A DNA stretch of 64,000 nt from Streptomyces bacillaris (GCF_003268675.1 NZ_CP029378.1:3906001-3970000); one strand, 5' to 3'; numbered from the stretch's first letter, positions 1 to 8,921 are shown. The notes: generated by a model not told the origin, from the sequence alone. Translations and numbers: made by a program.

Positions 1-1791
1 CGGCAGGTAGACCCGGTTGCCGGCGGCCGCGAACTCCTTCGACTTCTCGGCCATGCCCTCCTCGATCTCCTCCTGCGAACCGCCGTGCTGACGGCGGATG
101 TCCTGGGAGATCTTCATCGAGCAGAACTTCGGCCCGCACATCGAGCAGAAGTGCGCCGTCTTCGCCGGCTCCGCGGGCAGCGTCTCGTCGTGGAACTCCC
201 GGGCCGTGTCCGGGTCGAGGGCCAGGTTGAACTGGTCCTCCCACCGGAACTCGAACCGCGCGTCCGAGAGCGCGTCGTCCCACTCCTGCGCGCCCGGGTG
301 CCCCTTGGCGAGGTCGGCGGCGTGGGCGGCGATCTTGTAGGTGATGACCCCGGTCTTCACGTCGTCCCGGTTGGGCAGCCCCAGGTGCTCCTTGGGCGTG
401 ACGTAACAGAGCATCGCCGTCCCCCACCAGGCGATCATCGCGGCGCCGATGCCCGAGGTGATGTGGTCGTAGGCGGGCGCGACATCCGTGGTCAGCGGGC
501 CGAGCGTGTAGAACGGCGCCTCCTCGCAGATCTCCTGCTGGAGGTCGATGTTCTCCTTGATCTTGTGCATCGGGACGTGCCCGGGGCCCTCGATCATCGT
601 CTGCACGCCGAACCGCTTGGCGATCGTGTTCAGCTCGCCCAGCGTGCGCAGTTCGGCGAACTGCGCCTCGTCGTTGGCGTCCGCGATCGACCCGGGGCGC
701 AGCCCGTCACCGAGGGAGTAGGTGACGTCGTACGTCGCGAGGATCTCGCACAGCTCCTCGAAGTGCTCGTAGAGGAACGACTCCTTGTGGTGCGCCAGGC
801 ACCAGGCCGCCATGATCGAGCCGCCGCGCGAGACGATGCCGGTCTTGCGACGGGCCGTCAGCGGGACGTACGGCAGGCGCACCCCGGCGTGCACCGTCAT
901 GTAGTCCACGCCCTGCTCGGCCTGCTCGATGACGGTGTCCTTGTAGATCTCCCAGGTCAGCTCCTCGGCCCGGCCGTCCACCTTCTCCAACGCCTGGTAG
1001 AGCGGCACCGTTCCGATCGGCACGGGGGAGTTGCGCAGCACCCACTCGCGGGTGGTGTGGATGTTGCGGCCGGTGGACAGGTCCATGACCGTGTCGGCGC
1101 CCCACTTCGTCGCCCAGGTCATCTTGTCCACCTCCTCCTCGATGGAGGAGGTGACGGCCGAGTTGCCGATGTTGGCGTTGACCTTCACCAGGAACCGCTT
1201 GCCGATGATCATCGGCTCGATCTCGGGGTGGTTGACGTTGGCCGGCAGCACCGCCCGGCCCGCCGCGATCTCCTCGCGTACGACTTCGGCCTCGACGTTC
1301 TCCCGGATCGCGACGTACTCCATCTCCGGGGTGATCTCCCCGCGCCGGGCGTACGCGAGCTGGGTGACGGGCCGTCCGTCGCGGCTGCGGCGCGGCTGGC
1401 GCGGACGGCCGGGGAAGACCGCGTCGAGGTTGCGCAGCCCGCCGCGCGGCGAGGTGTGCTTGACCCCGTCGTCCTCGGGGCGGACCGGGCGGCCCGCGTA
1501 CTCCTCGGTGTCGCCGCGCGCGATGATCCAGTTCTCCCGCAGGGGCGCGAGGCCGCGGCGGACGTCGGTGTCGATGGCGGGATCGGTGTACGGCCCCGAC
1601 GTGTCGTACAGCGTCACGTCCTTGCCATTGGTGAGGTGCACCTGTCGGACCGGCACCCGGAGGTCCGGGCGCGAGCCCTGGACGTACCCCTTGTGCCAGC
1701 CGATGGACTTCCCGGCCCCGTCGTCCGGAATCGCGCCGTCGGGCGTTCCGTTCTGTTTCGAGGCAGGCGTGCGTGCGTCCGCTGTGGTCAT
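1..1791 (-). CDS. thiC: Phosphomethylpyrimidine synthase ThiC (C-terminus cut by window edge)
   Basis: This radical-SAM enzyme makes the pyrimidine half of thiamine from aminoimidazole ribotide. 597 codons are visible; only the last few residues lie outside the window. The ATG at 1791 gives a protein starting MTTADARTPASKQNGTP. Conserved ThiC blocks are readable: ANIGNSAV, a WGADTVMDLSTG block, RGGSIMAAWCLAHHKE, MIEGPGHVP and, near the C-terminus, the [4Fe-4S] ligand motif CSMCGPKFC (C-x2-C-x4-C). The leader carries a TPP riboswitch whose 3' end overlaps the GGGAG just upstream of the start, so control by ligand-dependent masking of translation is likely. The gene is transcribed away from the YibE/F gene. 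Confidence 0.97.
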   Translation of the reverse strand, partial: MTTADARTPASKQNGTPDGAIPDDGAGKSIGWHKGYVQGSRPDLRVPVRQVHLTNGKDVTLYDTSGPYTDPAIDTDVRRGLAPLRENWIIARGDTEEYAGRPVRPEDDGVKHTSPRGGLRNLDAVFPGRPRQPRRSRDGRPVTQLAYARRGEITPEMEYVAIRENVEAEVVREEIAAGRAVLPANVNHPEIEPMIIGKRFLVKVNANIGNSAVTSSIEEEVDKMTWATKWGADTVMDLSTGRNIHTTREWVLRNSPVPIGTVPLYQALEKVDGRAEELTWEIYKDTVIEQAEQGVDYMTVHAGVRLPYVPLTARRKTGIVSRGGSIMAAWCLAHHKESFLYEHFEELCEILATYDVTYSLGDGLRPGSIADANDEAQFAELRTLGELNTIAKRFGVQTMIEGPGHVPMHKIKENIDLQQEICEEAPFYTLGPLTTDVAPAYDHITSGIGAAMIAWWGTAMLCYVTPKEHLGLPNRDDVKTGVITYKIAAHAADLAKGHPGAQEWDDALSDARFEFRWEDQFNLALDPDTAREFHDETLPAEPAKTAHFCSMCGPKFCSMKISQDIRRQHGGSQEEIEEGMAEKSKEFAAAGNRVYLP

Positions 1792-1799
1792 GAGACCTA

Positions 1800-1909
1800 C
1801 TCCCTACGCCGGCATTACCCGGTAACAGGTTCGGCGGTCGGCGCAGCCATGTCCCGTACGGATGTACGGCGATCAGCGCCCTCTCAGCCCGGTGCTCCGA
1901 GCTCCCGCG
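1800..1909 (-). promoter_or_regulatory. TPP (thi-box) riboswitch in thiC leader
   Basis: Read on the minus strand, the leader contains the two diagnostic TPP aptamer parts: GGGCTGAGAGGGC, holding the CUGAGA pyrimidine-sensor loop, and later GAACCTGTTACCGGGTAATG followed by CCGGCGTAGGGAG, the pyrophosphate-sensor arm. They sit immediately before thiC. The last bases (GGGAG) double as the likely Shine-Dalgarno, which points to translational control rather than a separate terminator; the mechanism is inference. Confidence 0.95.
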
Positions 1910-1988
1910 TGTGCAAAGGTGCCTCCACGCTAGCGTCCTTTCCGGCGAGCTGACCAGAGGGCCCTCCCGTTCTTGCGATGATCGCCCC

Positions 1989-3335
1989 GTGACCTCCCCC
2001 CAAAGCGACCCCGCACCCCAGCCGCCGCCCCAGGGCCACACCCACGGCCACACGCACAGCCACGGCCCCGCCGCCCCGGTCTCCAAACACCTGCGCAAGG
2101 TCATCGCCGCCGTCCTGATCCCGTTCGCCACGGCGGTCGTCGTCGGCCTGATCGCGTTCTGGCCCGGCGGCGTCCCCGACCACGAGCGCACCGGCGTCGG
2201 ATTCGACCGGCAGACCCAGGACGGCAAGGTCGTCCAAGTCGTCAAGGTCGACTGCGCCGACGTCAACGCCGCGCAGGTCCCACCGACCGGTGACACCTCC
2301 ACGCCCTCGGGCCGGGAGGCGGTCAACGAGCAGGAGGGGGAGTGCGCGAAGGCGACCATCGAGGTGACCACCGGCGCCGACAAGGGCCGGCAGTTCGTCG
2401 AGGTGGTCCAGCCGGACGCGCCGCGCCAGCTGCGCGAGGGCCAGGGGGTGGTGGTGGCGTACGCCCCCGACGCGCCCCGCGACCTCCAGTACAGCGTCAC
2501 CGACGTCAACCGGAAGATCCCCATGACGCTGCTGGCCGCGATCTTCGCGCTGGCGGTGGTGGCGGTGGGCCGGATGCGCGGGGTGATGGCGTTGGTGGCG
2601 CTGGCCGTCTCGTTCGCCGTACTGACCCTGTTCATCCTGCCGGCCATCCTGCAGGGCTCGAATCCGCTGGTGGTGGCGGTGATCGGGGCCAGCGCCATCA
2701 TGCTGGCGGCGCTCTACATGTGCCACGGGGTGACGGCCCGTACGTCCGTCGCGGTCATCGGCACGCTGATCTCACTGCTGCTGATCGGGCTGCTCGGCTC
2801 CCTGTTCATCGGCTGGGCGAGCCTGAGCGGCAACACCGACGACAACACCGGCCTCATCCACGGGCTCTACCCGGACATCGACATGAGCGGTCTGCTGCTG
2901 GCCGGTGTCATCATCGGATCGCTCGGGGTGCTCGACGATGTGACGGTCACCCAGACCTCCGCCGTCTGGGAGCTCCACCAGGCGGACCCGCGGATGGGTT
3001 GGCGCGGGCTGTACCGGGCAGGTATCCGCATCGGACGGGACCACATCGCCTCGGTCGTGAACACCCTGGTGCTGGCGTACGCGGGCGCGGCGCTGCCGCT
3101 GCTGCTGCTCTTCTCCATCGCCCAGAGCAGCGTGGGGACGGTGGCCAACAGCGAGCTTGTGGCCGAGGAGATCGTGCGGACGCTGGTCGGCTCGATCGGG
3201 CTGGTGGCCTCGGTGCCGGTGACGACGGTGCTCGCCGCGCTGGTGGTCTCCGCGGACCGCCCGGGCGCCCGCACCTCCTCGTCCACGGCCGCCACCCCCG
3301 CCCGGACCGGCAGGGGTCGCCGCCGTAAGGCGTGA
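1989..3335 (+). CDS. YibE/F family integral membrane protein
   Basis: 448 residues from a GTG at 1989; the open frame reaches further upstream but would run into the divergent thiC leader. The order is a short His-rich cytoplasmic N-terminus (HTHGHTHSHG near residues 17-26), one membrane span around residues 38-58, an extracytoplasmic domain to about residue 170, then roughly seven hydrophobic spans with the YibE/F hallmarks SLGVLDDVTVTQTSAVWEL and GRDHIASVVNTLVLAY. The biochemical role of YibE/F proteins is not established; transport or membrane organisation has been suggested. The His-rich tail suggests divalent metal binding, which is inference. It is divergent from thiC. Confidence 0.85.
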   Translation: MTSPQSDPAPQPPPQGHTHGHTHSHGPAAPVSKHLRKVIAAVLIPFATAVVVGLIAFWPGGVPDHERTGVGFDRQTQDGKVVQVVKVDCADVNAAQVPPTGDTSTPSGREAVNEQEGECAKATIEVTTGADKGRQFVEVVQPDAPRQLREGQGVVVAYAPDAPRDLQYSVTDVNRKIPMTLLAAIFALAVVAVGRMRGVMALVALAVSFAVLTLFILPAILQGSNPLVVAVIGASAIMLAALYMCHGVTARTSVAVIGTLISLLLIGLLGSLFIGWASLSGNTDDNTGLIHGLYPDIDMSGLLLAGVIIGSLGVLDDVTVTQTSAVWELHQADPRMGWRGLYRAGIRIGRDHIASVVNTLVLAYAGAALPLLLLFSIAQSSVGTVANSELVAEEIVRTLVGSIGLVASVPVTTVLAALVVSADRPGARTSSSTAATPARTGRGRRRKA

Positions 3336-3378
3336 GAAGAAGACGTGCGGCGGGGTGCTGTACGTGCGTGGCCGGCGC

Positions 3379-3816
3379 TCAGCCCGCGTTCTGCTCCTCC
3401 GCGAGGATGCGGCCGAGCGCCTCCTCCAGGTTCCCGTCGAAGTCACCCAGCGTGTGCTCCTGACCGAGCGGCACCAGCTTGTCGGTTCTGTCGAGAAACG
3501 CCACCAGCGGTGCCGTACCGGCGCGGAACAGCGCCCGGTCCGCGCCCACCTGAAGGCGGATGTGCACATCGCCGAGGCCCTCGGGCTCCGTGGGCCCGAT
3601 GTGCACATCGCCGTCGCCGCTGGGGCTGTTGAGCCCGTCCAGCAGCAGCTCACGACCGAATGCCCAGGTCACCGGGGCATCGCCGGGCAGATGGAACGTC
3701 ATCCGGATGGCATAGGGATCAGCCACCTCGTAACGGAGCTCCACCGGAATACGGAACGAGAGCTCCTCGGAGACGAGGAAGCTCATCATGACCTCTGCTT
3801 GAACCGACTCGCGCAT
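3379..3816 (-). CDS. ssgA: Sporulation-specific cell division activator SsgA
   Basis: 145 residues, the normal size for SsgA-like proteins. It begins MRESVQAEVMMSFLVSEEL and carries the family blocks RIPVELRYEVADPYAIRMTF, PVTWAFGRELLLDG and PLVAFLDRTDKLVPLG. SsgA is confined to sporulating actinomycetes, where it marks sites of germination, branching and sporulation septation. It lies directly downstream of an IclR-type regulator on the same strand, matching the ssgR-ssgA pair of Streptomyces, in which SsgR activates ssgA. The gap of about 100 bp leaves room for its own SsgR-dependent promoter. Confidence 0.95.
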   Translation of the reverse strand: MRESVQAEVMMSFLVSEELSFRIPVELRYEVADPYAIRMTFHLPGDAPVTWAFGRELLLDGLNSPSGDGDVHIGPTEPEGLGDVHIRLQVGADRALFRAGTAPLVAFLDRTDKLVPLGQEHTLGDFDGNLEEALGRILAEEQNAG

Positions 3817-3917
3817 CGTTCAACCCCGCAGTAGATGAAACTGGCCAGGAATGATCCCCCATGGCCCTATTGACGCCATCGTGGTGCACGCGATAGCAGA
3901 TCACAAGGAGTGATTTT

Positions 3918-4688
3918 TCAGATACTGATAGAGAACACGAACGAACGCAAGAGGCTCGCCACTTCGCCACGTAGCTGTTCGACTGCGGGCAGCAACCGTT
4001 CTTCCCTGTCCAGGGGTACGGAAATGGCCATGGCCGCAATGGTTGCACCGGCTGTGACGGGAATGGCGGCACAGACGGTCCCCAGTGCGTACTCCTGGCG
4101 TTCGATGACCGGTTCACCCCGGCGCAGTGTCCGCAGCCGCTCCAGAAGGGCCGCGCGATCTCGCACTGAGTAACGAGTGAGGGGCCGAACGGGGTGCCGG
4201 TCGAGGTGGTCCTCGCGGTCCTTCTCGTCGAGCTGGCCGAGAAGACACTGACCGATCGCGTGCGCGTGCCCGGTCTCGCGGAAGGAGGCCCACTCGTCGA
4301 CCGCCGGGGCGTCGGGGGCGTCCGCGACCGCGATGAGTTCGATCTCGCCCTCGCGGTAGACGGCGCAGTACACCGGGACCCCGATGGCGTCCCGCCAGTG
4401 GGCGAGGGAGTCGGTGACGGTGGCGGGGCGGCTTCTCGCGCCCTGGGCCGCGGCGAGGTTCTCGGCGGCGGCACCGAAGAGGAAGACGCCGTTCTCCCGG
4501 CGCAGATAGCCCTCGTGGGTAAGGGTGCGCAGGAGGTGGTACGCGGTCGGCAGCGGTAGGCCGGCCTCACGTGCGAGTTGCTTGGCGGGCGCCCCGTCCC
4601 GATGGGTGCCCACAGCCTCCAGCAGCCTCAACGCCCGCTGAACCGAACCGATCAACGTCGGGACAGCAGTGCTCGATGCCGTGGTCAA
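3918..4688 (-). CDS. ssgR: IclR-family regulator SsgR, activator of ssgA
   Basis: 256 residues. The N-terminal winged helix-turn-helix (about residues 10-75) includes SVQRALRLLEAVGTH and LPLPTAYHLLRTLTHEGYL; the rest is an IclR effector domain ending in SLLRSFVFSISI. The only start that uses the full domain is a TTG at 4688, two codons after an in-frame stop, preceded by GGGGGTG as a plausible Shine-Dalgarno; a slightly shorter start is possible. Its position just upstream of ssgA identifies it as SsgR, which in Streptomyces activates ssgA at the onset of sporulation. Confidence 0.9.
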   Translation of the reverse strand: MTTASSTAVPTLIGSVQRALRLLEAVGTHRDGAPAKQLAREAGLPLPTAYHLLRTLTHEGYLRRENGVFLFGAAAENLAAAQGARSRPATVTDSLAHWRDAIGVPVYCAVYREGEIELIAVADAPDAPAVDEWASFRETGHAHAIGQCLLGQLDEKDREDHLDRHPVRPLTRYSVRDRAALLERLRTLRRGEPVIERQEYALGTVCAAIPVTAGATIAAMAISVPLDREERLLPAVEQLRGEVASLLRSFVFSISI

Positions 4689-4950
4689 AGGTCACCCCCA
4701 GGCATGGTGACGGGCCGTCAGCCCTCCCGTGGAGGCCGCCCCCACGGGCCTGCCGCACCAGCTGTCGTACCAACCACTGGTCACTCGGTCGGTTCGGTGA
4801 CAGAAGGTCACATTCCAGGTGGCGGCAGCGGTATGTCACTGTATCGGCCGACCCCGATCGGAGGGGGTTTTCCTCCGGGACTTAGCTCAGCTGGGCTAAT
4901 CCGCAGGCCTGTGCGCACCCCCGATCCCGCACGGGCCCGCGGCGAAGCCG

Positions 4951-5169
4951 CTACCAGTCGCCGCGTGAGGACGACGAGGACATGAACTTGCGTACGACGA
5001 AGATCAGACCGCCGACCAGCACGACGAAGACCAGCACCTTGAAGAGCAGACCGATCACAAAGCCGATGATGCTGGCGATCAGACCGCCGAACACGAAGAT
5101 GGCGATGACGGGCACCGCGATCCACTTCACCCACCAGGGCATTCCCGCGAATATCTCCCGCATGGCCAT
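4951..5169 (-). CDS. Small two-span membrane protein (DUF5326-like)
   Basis: 72 residues: a short head (MAMREIFAGMPWWVKW), two adjacent hydrophobic stretches covering about residues 14-62, then KFMSSSSSRGDW. It resembles the small DUF5326 proteins found next to ssgR in Streptomyces; the family name is from memory and no function is known. GAGGTAGG precedes the ATG at 5169; an in-frame ATG at 5163 is an alternative. It probably stands alone, with no partner on its strand within 260 bp. Confidence 0.75.
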   Translation of the reverse strand: MAMREIFAGMPWWVKWIAVPVIAIFVFGGLIASIIGFVIGLLFKVLVFVVLVGGLIFVVRKFMSSSSSRGDW

Positions 5170-5302
5170 CGCCGCCTACCTCGTCTCTCTTGGTTGCTGC
5201 CTCGATGCTAAGCGCGCGGGGGACCCCGGCGGGGGCCTCGCAGCCCTTGAAGACCCCTGATCGAACCCTTAGGGAACCCGGGGGCCGAGGCAGCGGGGAT
5301 CC

Positions 5303-5620
5303 TCAGCCCTCCGGAGGCGAGAAGACGACCATCACCCGCAGGTCCTCGGTGATGTGGTGGAACTTGTGGGCGACCCCGGCCGGCACATAGACGACGCTCC
5401 CCCGGCCGACCTGGGTCGTCTCCATCCCGACCGTGATCGACGCACGGCCGCTGACGACGAAGTACACCTCGTCCTGCTGGTGCGGCTGCTGCGGGTCGAG
5501 CGCCCCCGCGTCCAGGGCGTACAGGCCGACGGACATGTTCCGCTCCCGCACGAACTGCAGGTAGGCGCCGTCGTTGGCGGCCCGTTCCGCCTCCAGCTCG
5601 TCCAGTCTGAATGCCTTCAT
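5303..5620 (-). CDS. Single-domain cupin protein
   Basis: 105 residues from the ATG at 5620. It is a compact cupin: motif 1 reads PHQQDEVYFVVSG (H47, Q49, E51, G58, so HxQ replaces the usual HxH) and motif 2 reads PAGVAHKFHHI with H85. These residues could hold one metal ion. Small cupins of this sort are often dioxygenases, isomerases or ligand-sensing proteins, and nothing nearby fixes the substrate. The neighbour at 5708 is divergent with only 87 bp between, so promoters must overlap. Confidence 0.8.
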   Translation of the reverse strand: MKAFRLDELEAERAANDGAYLQFVRERNMSVGLYALDAGALDPQQPHQQDEVYFVVSGRASITVGMETTQVGRGSVVYVPAGVAHKFHHITEDLRVMVVFSPPEG

Positions 5621-5707
5621 GGCCCGTCCGCCCCTTGTGACCCGTGCTCCGGGTTCCGCCTGCGCTGTCGGTGTCCACCACCGATCATGTCTGCCACGAT
5701 CAGACAC

Positions 5708-6085
5708 ATGAAGAATTTCGTAGTCAAGACGATCGCCAACGCGGGCGCGCTGGCCGTGGCCATCTGGCTGCTGGGGAACATCACGCTGGAGGGCGGCTCC
5801 ACCGGCCGCAAGGTCCTCACCCTGATCCTGGTCGCGCTGATCTTCGGCCTGGTGAACTTCCTGGTCAAGCCGGTGGTCCAGCTGCTGACCTTCCCCTTGT
5901 TCATTCTGACGCTCGGACTGATCACCCTGGTGGTCAACGCCCTGATGCTGCTGCTGACCTCCTGGCTGGCCGGGGTCTTCGACCTCAGCTTCCACGTCGA
6001 GGGCTTCTGGACCGCGGTCCTGGGCGCCCTGATCATCTCGGTCGTCTCCTGGGCCCTCAACATGGTCCTGCCGGACGAGGACTGA
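5708..6085 (+). CDS. Phage-holin-like four-span membrane protein
   Basis: 125 residues with four hydrophobic segments (about 3-22, 34-52, 54-85 and 100-120). Features such as FGLVNFLVKPVVQLLTFPLF and TLGLITLVVNALMLLLTSWL are typical of the phage_holin_4_2 / mycobacterial 4TM holin-like family, which are mostly chromosomal proteins of unknown role rather than lysis genes. No phage gene is near. The ATG at 5708 gives the conserved MKNFVVKT start; an in-frame ATG at 5687 would add seven residues. Neither has a good Shine-Dalgarno, so a leaderless message is possible. The PLP enzyme follows 35 bp downstream. Confidence 0.82.
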   Translation: MKNFVVKTIANAGALAVAIWLLGNITLEGGSTGRKVLTLILVALIFGLVNFLVKPVVQLLTFPLFILTLGLITLVVNALMLLLTSWLAGVFDLSFHVEGFWTAVLGALIISVVSWALNMVLPDED

Positions 6086-6120
6086 GCCCGGCCCCCACCT
6101 GAATCGACTTACGGAGCAGC

Positions 6121-7245
6121 ATGAGCACCCTGGGCGACGGAACGCGCGCGGTACGCGCCGGACTTCCCGCACCGGAACAGTACGAACCGTCCCTGCCCGG
6201 ACCGGTCTTCGCCGCGCACTTCCACCTCTCCGGTGAGCCGGTGGGCCCCTACACCTACGGCCGGGACACCAACCCGACCTGGACCCATCTGGAGCGGGCC
6301 ATCGGCGAGCTGGAGGCGCCCGGCGAGGAGGTGAGCACCACCGTCTTCGCCTCCGGCATGGCGGCGATCAGCGCGGTCCTCTTCTCCCAGCTCCGCGCCG
6401 GGGACACCGTGGTGCTCCCCGACGACGGCTACCAGGCGCTGCCGCTCGTACGGGAGCAGCTGACGGCCTTCGGCGTCGAGGTCCGCACCGCGCCGACCGG
6501 CGGCGACGCCCAGCTGGCGCTGCTGGAGGGAGCGAAGCTGCTGTGGATCGAGAGCCCCTCCAACCCGGGCCTGGACGTCTGCGACATCCGCCGGCTGGTG
6601 ACGGCGGCGCACGAGGCGGGGACGCTGGTCGCCGTCGACAACACCCTGGCCACTCCCATCGGTCAGCGCCCGCTGGAGCTGGGCGCGGACTTCTCGGTCG
6701 CCAGCGACACCAAGGGTATGACGGGGCACGGAGACATCCTCCTGGGCCATGTCACCTGCCGTGACGACCGACTGGCCGCCGACGTACGGCGCTGGCGCAA
6801 GGTGGTCGGCGCGATTCCGGGCCCGATGGAGGCCTGGCTCGCCCACCGTTCGCTCGCCACGCTCCAGCTGCGCGTCAAGCGCCAGTGCGCCACGGCGCTG
6901 GCCCTCGCCGAGGCGCTGGCCAAGCGGTCCGAGGTGACCGGGCTGCGGTATCCGGGGCTGCCCACCGACCCGTCGCACGCGACGGCCGTGCGCCAGATGC
7001 GGCGCTTCGGCTCGGTGGTCTCGTTCGAGCTGGCCGACCGGGGGACCGCCGAGCGCTTCCTGGACGCGCTGCGGCTGGTCGACGACGCGACGAGTTTCGG
7101 CGGCGTACGGTCCACCGCCGAGCGCCGGGGCCGCTGGGGCGGCGACGCCGTGCCGGAGGGGTTCATCCGCTTCTCGGTCGGTGCGGAGGACCCGGAGGAC
7201 CTGCTGGCGGACGTCGAGCGGGCGTTGGACGAGGCGGCCCGCTAG
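6121..7245 (+). CDS. Cystathionine gamma-lyase / Cys-Met metabolism PLP enzyme
   Basis: 374 residues, fold type I PLP enzyme of the Cys/Met metabolism family. The PLP lysine is K198 in SDTKGMTGHGD; the cofactor-nitrogen Asp is D173 in AVDNTLATP. FASGMAAISAVLFS and WIESPSNPGLDV are family blocks. This type cleaves cystathionine to cysteine, 2-oxobutyrate and ammonia, or acts in the reverse sulfuration direction; the exact substrate cannot be read from sequence. It follows the holin-like gene closely and may share its transcript. The C-terminus contains the usual FIRFSVGAEDPEDLLAD block. Confidence 0.88.
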   Translation: MSTLGDGTRAVRAGLPAPEQYEPSLPGPVFAAHFHLSGEPVGPYTYGRDTNPTWTHLERAIGELEAPGEEVSTTVFASGMAAISAVLFSQLRAGDTVVLPDDGYQALPLVREQLTAFGVEVRTAPTGGDAQLALLEGAKLLWIESPSNPGLDVCDIRRLVTAAHEAGTLVAVDNTLATPIGQRPLELGADFSVASDTKGMTGHGDILLGHVTCRDDRLAADVRRWRKVVGAIPGPMEAWLAHRSLATLQLRVKRQCATALALAEALAKRSEVTGLRYPGLPTDPSHATAVRQMRRFGSVVSFELADRGTAERFLDALRLVDDATSFGGVRSTAERRGRWGGDAVPEGFIRFSVGAEDPEDLLADVERALDEAAR

Positions 7246-7252
7246 CCCGGTG

Positions 7253-7313
7253 CCGGTCGGTCCGGCAGAGGGTTCGGGGGTCCGGCCGGTGCGGTGTCCG
7301 GTCGGTCCGGCAG
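7253..7313. repeat. 16-bp direct repeat after the PLP enzyme gene
   Basis: CCGGTCGGTCCGGCAG occurs at 7253-7268 and again at 7298-7313, between the PLP enzyme and Nudix genes. It can also form weak local stems. No function is assigned. Confidence 0.6.
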
Positions 7314-7379
7314 GCTCGGCCGGACACCCCTTGGGCCCGGGGGAGTTTCAGACGGGCCCGTGTGGGCCACTCTCTTGCC

Positions 7380-7859
7380 ATGACCGAACGTCCTGTGGTC
7401 AAGCGCACCGCACGCGCCATCCTGCTCGACGGTGACGACCTCGTCCTCATCAAGCGCACGAAGCCGGGGGTCGATCCGTACTGGCTCACGCCCGGCGGTG
7501 GGGTGGAGCCGGAGGACGCCACCGTCGTCGACGCCCTGCACCGCGAGGTCGACGAGGAGCTGGGCGCCAAGATCGTCGATGTGGTGCCCTGCTTCGTCGA
7601 CACCGTCGAGCACATCGCCGACGGCGGCGTGACGGGGGTGAAGGTCCAGCACTTCTTCGTCTGCCGGCTCGCGTCGATGGACGTGACCCGGCGCCATGGC
7701 CCGGAGGTCGACGAGCCCTGCGGGGAGTACGAGATCGTCCGGGTGCCGTTCAGCCGGGTCGGGATCGCCGCCGTACATCTCGTACCGCTCTCCCTGCGCC
7801 ACTATCTGGACGGCAACATCGAAGGCGTACGGGCGATGCACGCACCCGACCTGGGCTGA
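7380..7859 (+). CDS. Nudix hydrolase
   Basis: 159 residues from the ATG at 7380. The Nudix box lies at about residues 39-62: GGGVEPED followed by REVDEELG, with one residue more than the textbook spacing between the glycine and the REUxEE core. The catalytic Glu pair of REVDEEL is intact, so it should hydrolyse a nucleoside diphosphate linked to another moiety; the substrate is unknown. The start of the fold is RTARAILLDGDDLVLIKRTK. Two parS sites follow, before the next gene. Confidence 0.87.
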   Translation: MTERPVVKRTARAILLDGDDLVLIKRTKPGVDPYWLTPGGGVEPEDATVVDALHREVDEELGAKIVDVVPCFVDTVEHIADGGVTGVKVQHFFVCRLASMDVTRRHGPEVDEPCGEYEIVRVPFSRVGIAAVHLVPLSLRHYLDGNIEGVRAMHAPDLG

Positions 7860-7937
7860 CGGCTCCGGCCTCCCGGTGGGGTTCCCTGCACGGTGGGGCC
7901 CCTGCACGATCGGGCTGCCGTACGACGAGGGCTCCGT

Positions 7938-7951
7938 GTTTCACGTGAAAC
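7938..7951. promoter_or_regulatory. parS site 1
   Basis: Perfect GTTTCACGTGAAAC, the Streptomyces ParB-binding palindrome, between the Nudix and GNAT genes. The second copy starts 24 bp away, on the same helical face after about two turns. Confidence 0.95.
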
Positions 7952-7961
7952 CGGGTGCTCG

Positions 7962-7975
7962 GTTTCACGTGAAAC
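7962..7975. promoter_or_regulatory. parS site 2
   Basis: Perfect GTTTCACGTGAAAC; the dyad symmetry extends five more base pairs on each side, giving a 24-bp perfect palindrome at 7957-7980. Confidence 0.95.
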
Positions 7976-8054
7976 CGAGCGTCGGGCGCTCCGGTTCCGG
8001 CCAGTTCCGGGAAACCGCTGGACGGACGATCATCGCGTCGGCCAGCCTGGCCCC

Positions 8055-8921
8055 ATGCACAGCCCATCACCCCTGTCCCTCGTCGACCTGCCCGTACGGC
8101 GCCTCACCCGGGGAGACCTGGTCTCCTGCGCAGACCTCTCCGAGAGCCGGGGCTGGCCACGCGACGAGCACCGATGGGGGCTGCTCCTCTCCGCAGGTAC
8201 GGGGTACGGAATCGCGGTTCCCGAGGGGAAGGGCCTGATCGCGGCCTGCGTGATGACGTCGTACGGGCCCCGCCTGGCGGCCGTCGGCATGCTGCTCGTG
8301 GCCGAAAGCCACGCCCGGCAGGGGATCGCCCGACGGCTCATGCGCCATGTGATGGCGGAGGCCGGGCCCACCCCGCTCGCGCTGTACTCCACATCCCAGG
8401 GACAGCGGCTCTACGAGCAGCTGGGCTTCACCCAGGTGGGCCGGACCCAGCGGGTCCTCGGCCGGTTCCGTCCGGAGGACCGGCCTTCGGCCGTCGCCAC
8501 GCGTGCGGCCGCCGCCGACGATCTGCAGGCGATGGTCCGGCTCGACCTGCCGGTCTTCGGCATCGACCGCACGCACATCATCGCCCGGCTCCCGGCCTTC
8601 GCCGACCGGATCCAGGTCGCGGAGGAGAACGGCGAGCTGACCGGGTACGCGGCCCTCTGGCCGAGCGGCGAGGCCCATGCCGTCGGCCCGCTCGTCGCGC
8701 GGGACACCGCCACCGCGAAGGCCCTGGTCACCGCAGTGGCCGCGACCACGGACCGGCCGTTGCGGGCCGATGTGGACGCGCGCCACGAGGAGTTGCTCGG
8801 CTGGCTGGTGGAGCGCGGTCTCGAACGGGGCTCCGGGACCACGGTGATGACGTTCGGCATCGCGGACCTTCCGGGCGATGCCAGTCGCAGGTTCGCCCCG
8901 CTCACGGTCGCGACCGGCTGA
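8055..8921 (+). CDS. GNAT acetyltransferase with second C-terminal domain
   Basis: 288 residues from ATG 8055; longer open reading upstream only translates the parS sites (as VSRET). The N-terminal GNAT domain has the acetyl-CoA loop ARQGIARRL in VGMLLVAESHARQGIARRLM and ends with LYEQLGFTQVGR. Residues about 150-285 look like the YitH-type C-terminal acetyltransferase half, with IGPLVA-like sequence AVGPLVARDTATAKAL. The substrate is unknown. The following gene is convergent and only 9 bp away. Confidence 0.85.
   Translation: MHSPSPLSLVDLPVRRLTRGDLVSCADLSESRGWPRDEHRWGLLLSAGTGYGIAVPEGKGLIAACVMTSYGPRLAAVGMLLVAESHARQGIARRLMRHVMAEAGPTPLALYSTSQGQRLYEQLGFTQVGRTQRVLGRFRPEDRPSAVATRAAAADDLQAMVRLDLPVFGIDRTHIIARLPAFADRIQVAEENGELTGYAALWPSGEAHAVGPLVARDTATAKALVTAVAATTDRPLRADVDARHEELLGWLVERGLERGSGTTVMTFGIADLPGDASRRFAPLTVATG

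Noticed and set aside
85..1953. Long plus-strand open frame opposite thiC
   Set aside because: The minus strand encodes an unmistakable ThiC with a TPP riboswitch; this is its mirror image.
4880..4915. tRNA-like start (TTAGCTCAGCTGGGCTAA)
   Set aside because: Only the D-arm entry looks right; the D-stem does not close, and there is no anticodon arm, T-arm or acceptor partner. Probably chance, or at most a remnant too short to support.
5708..6085. Prophage remnant suggested by a holin-like gene
   Set aside because: No other phage gene, integrase or attachment repeat is near, and this holin-like family is a common chromosomal protein in actinobacteria.
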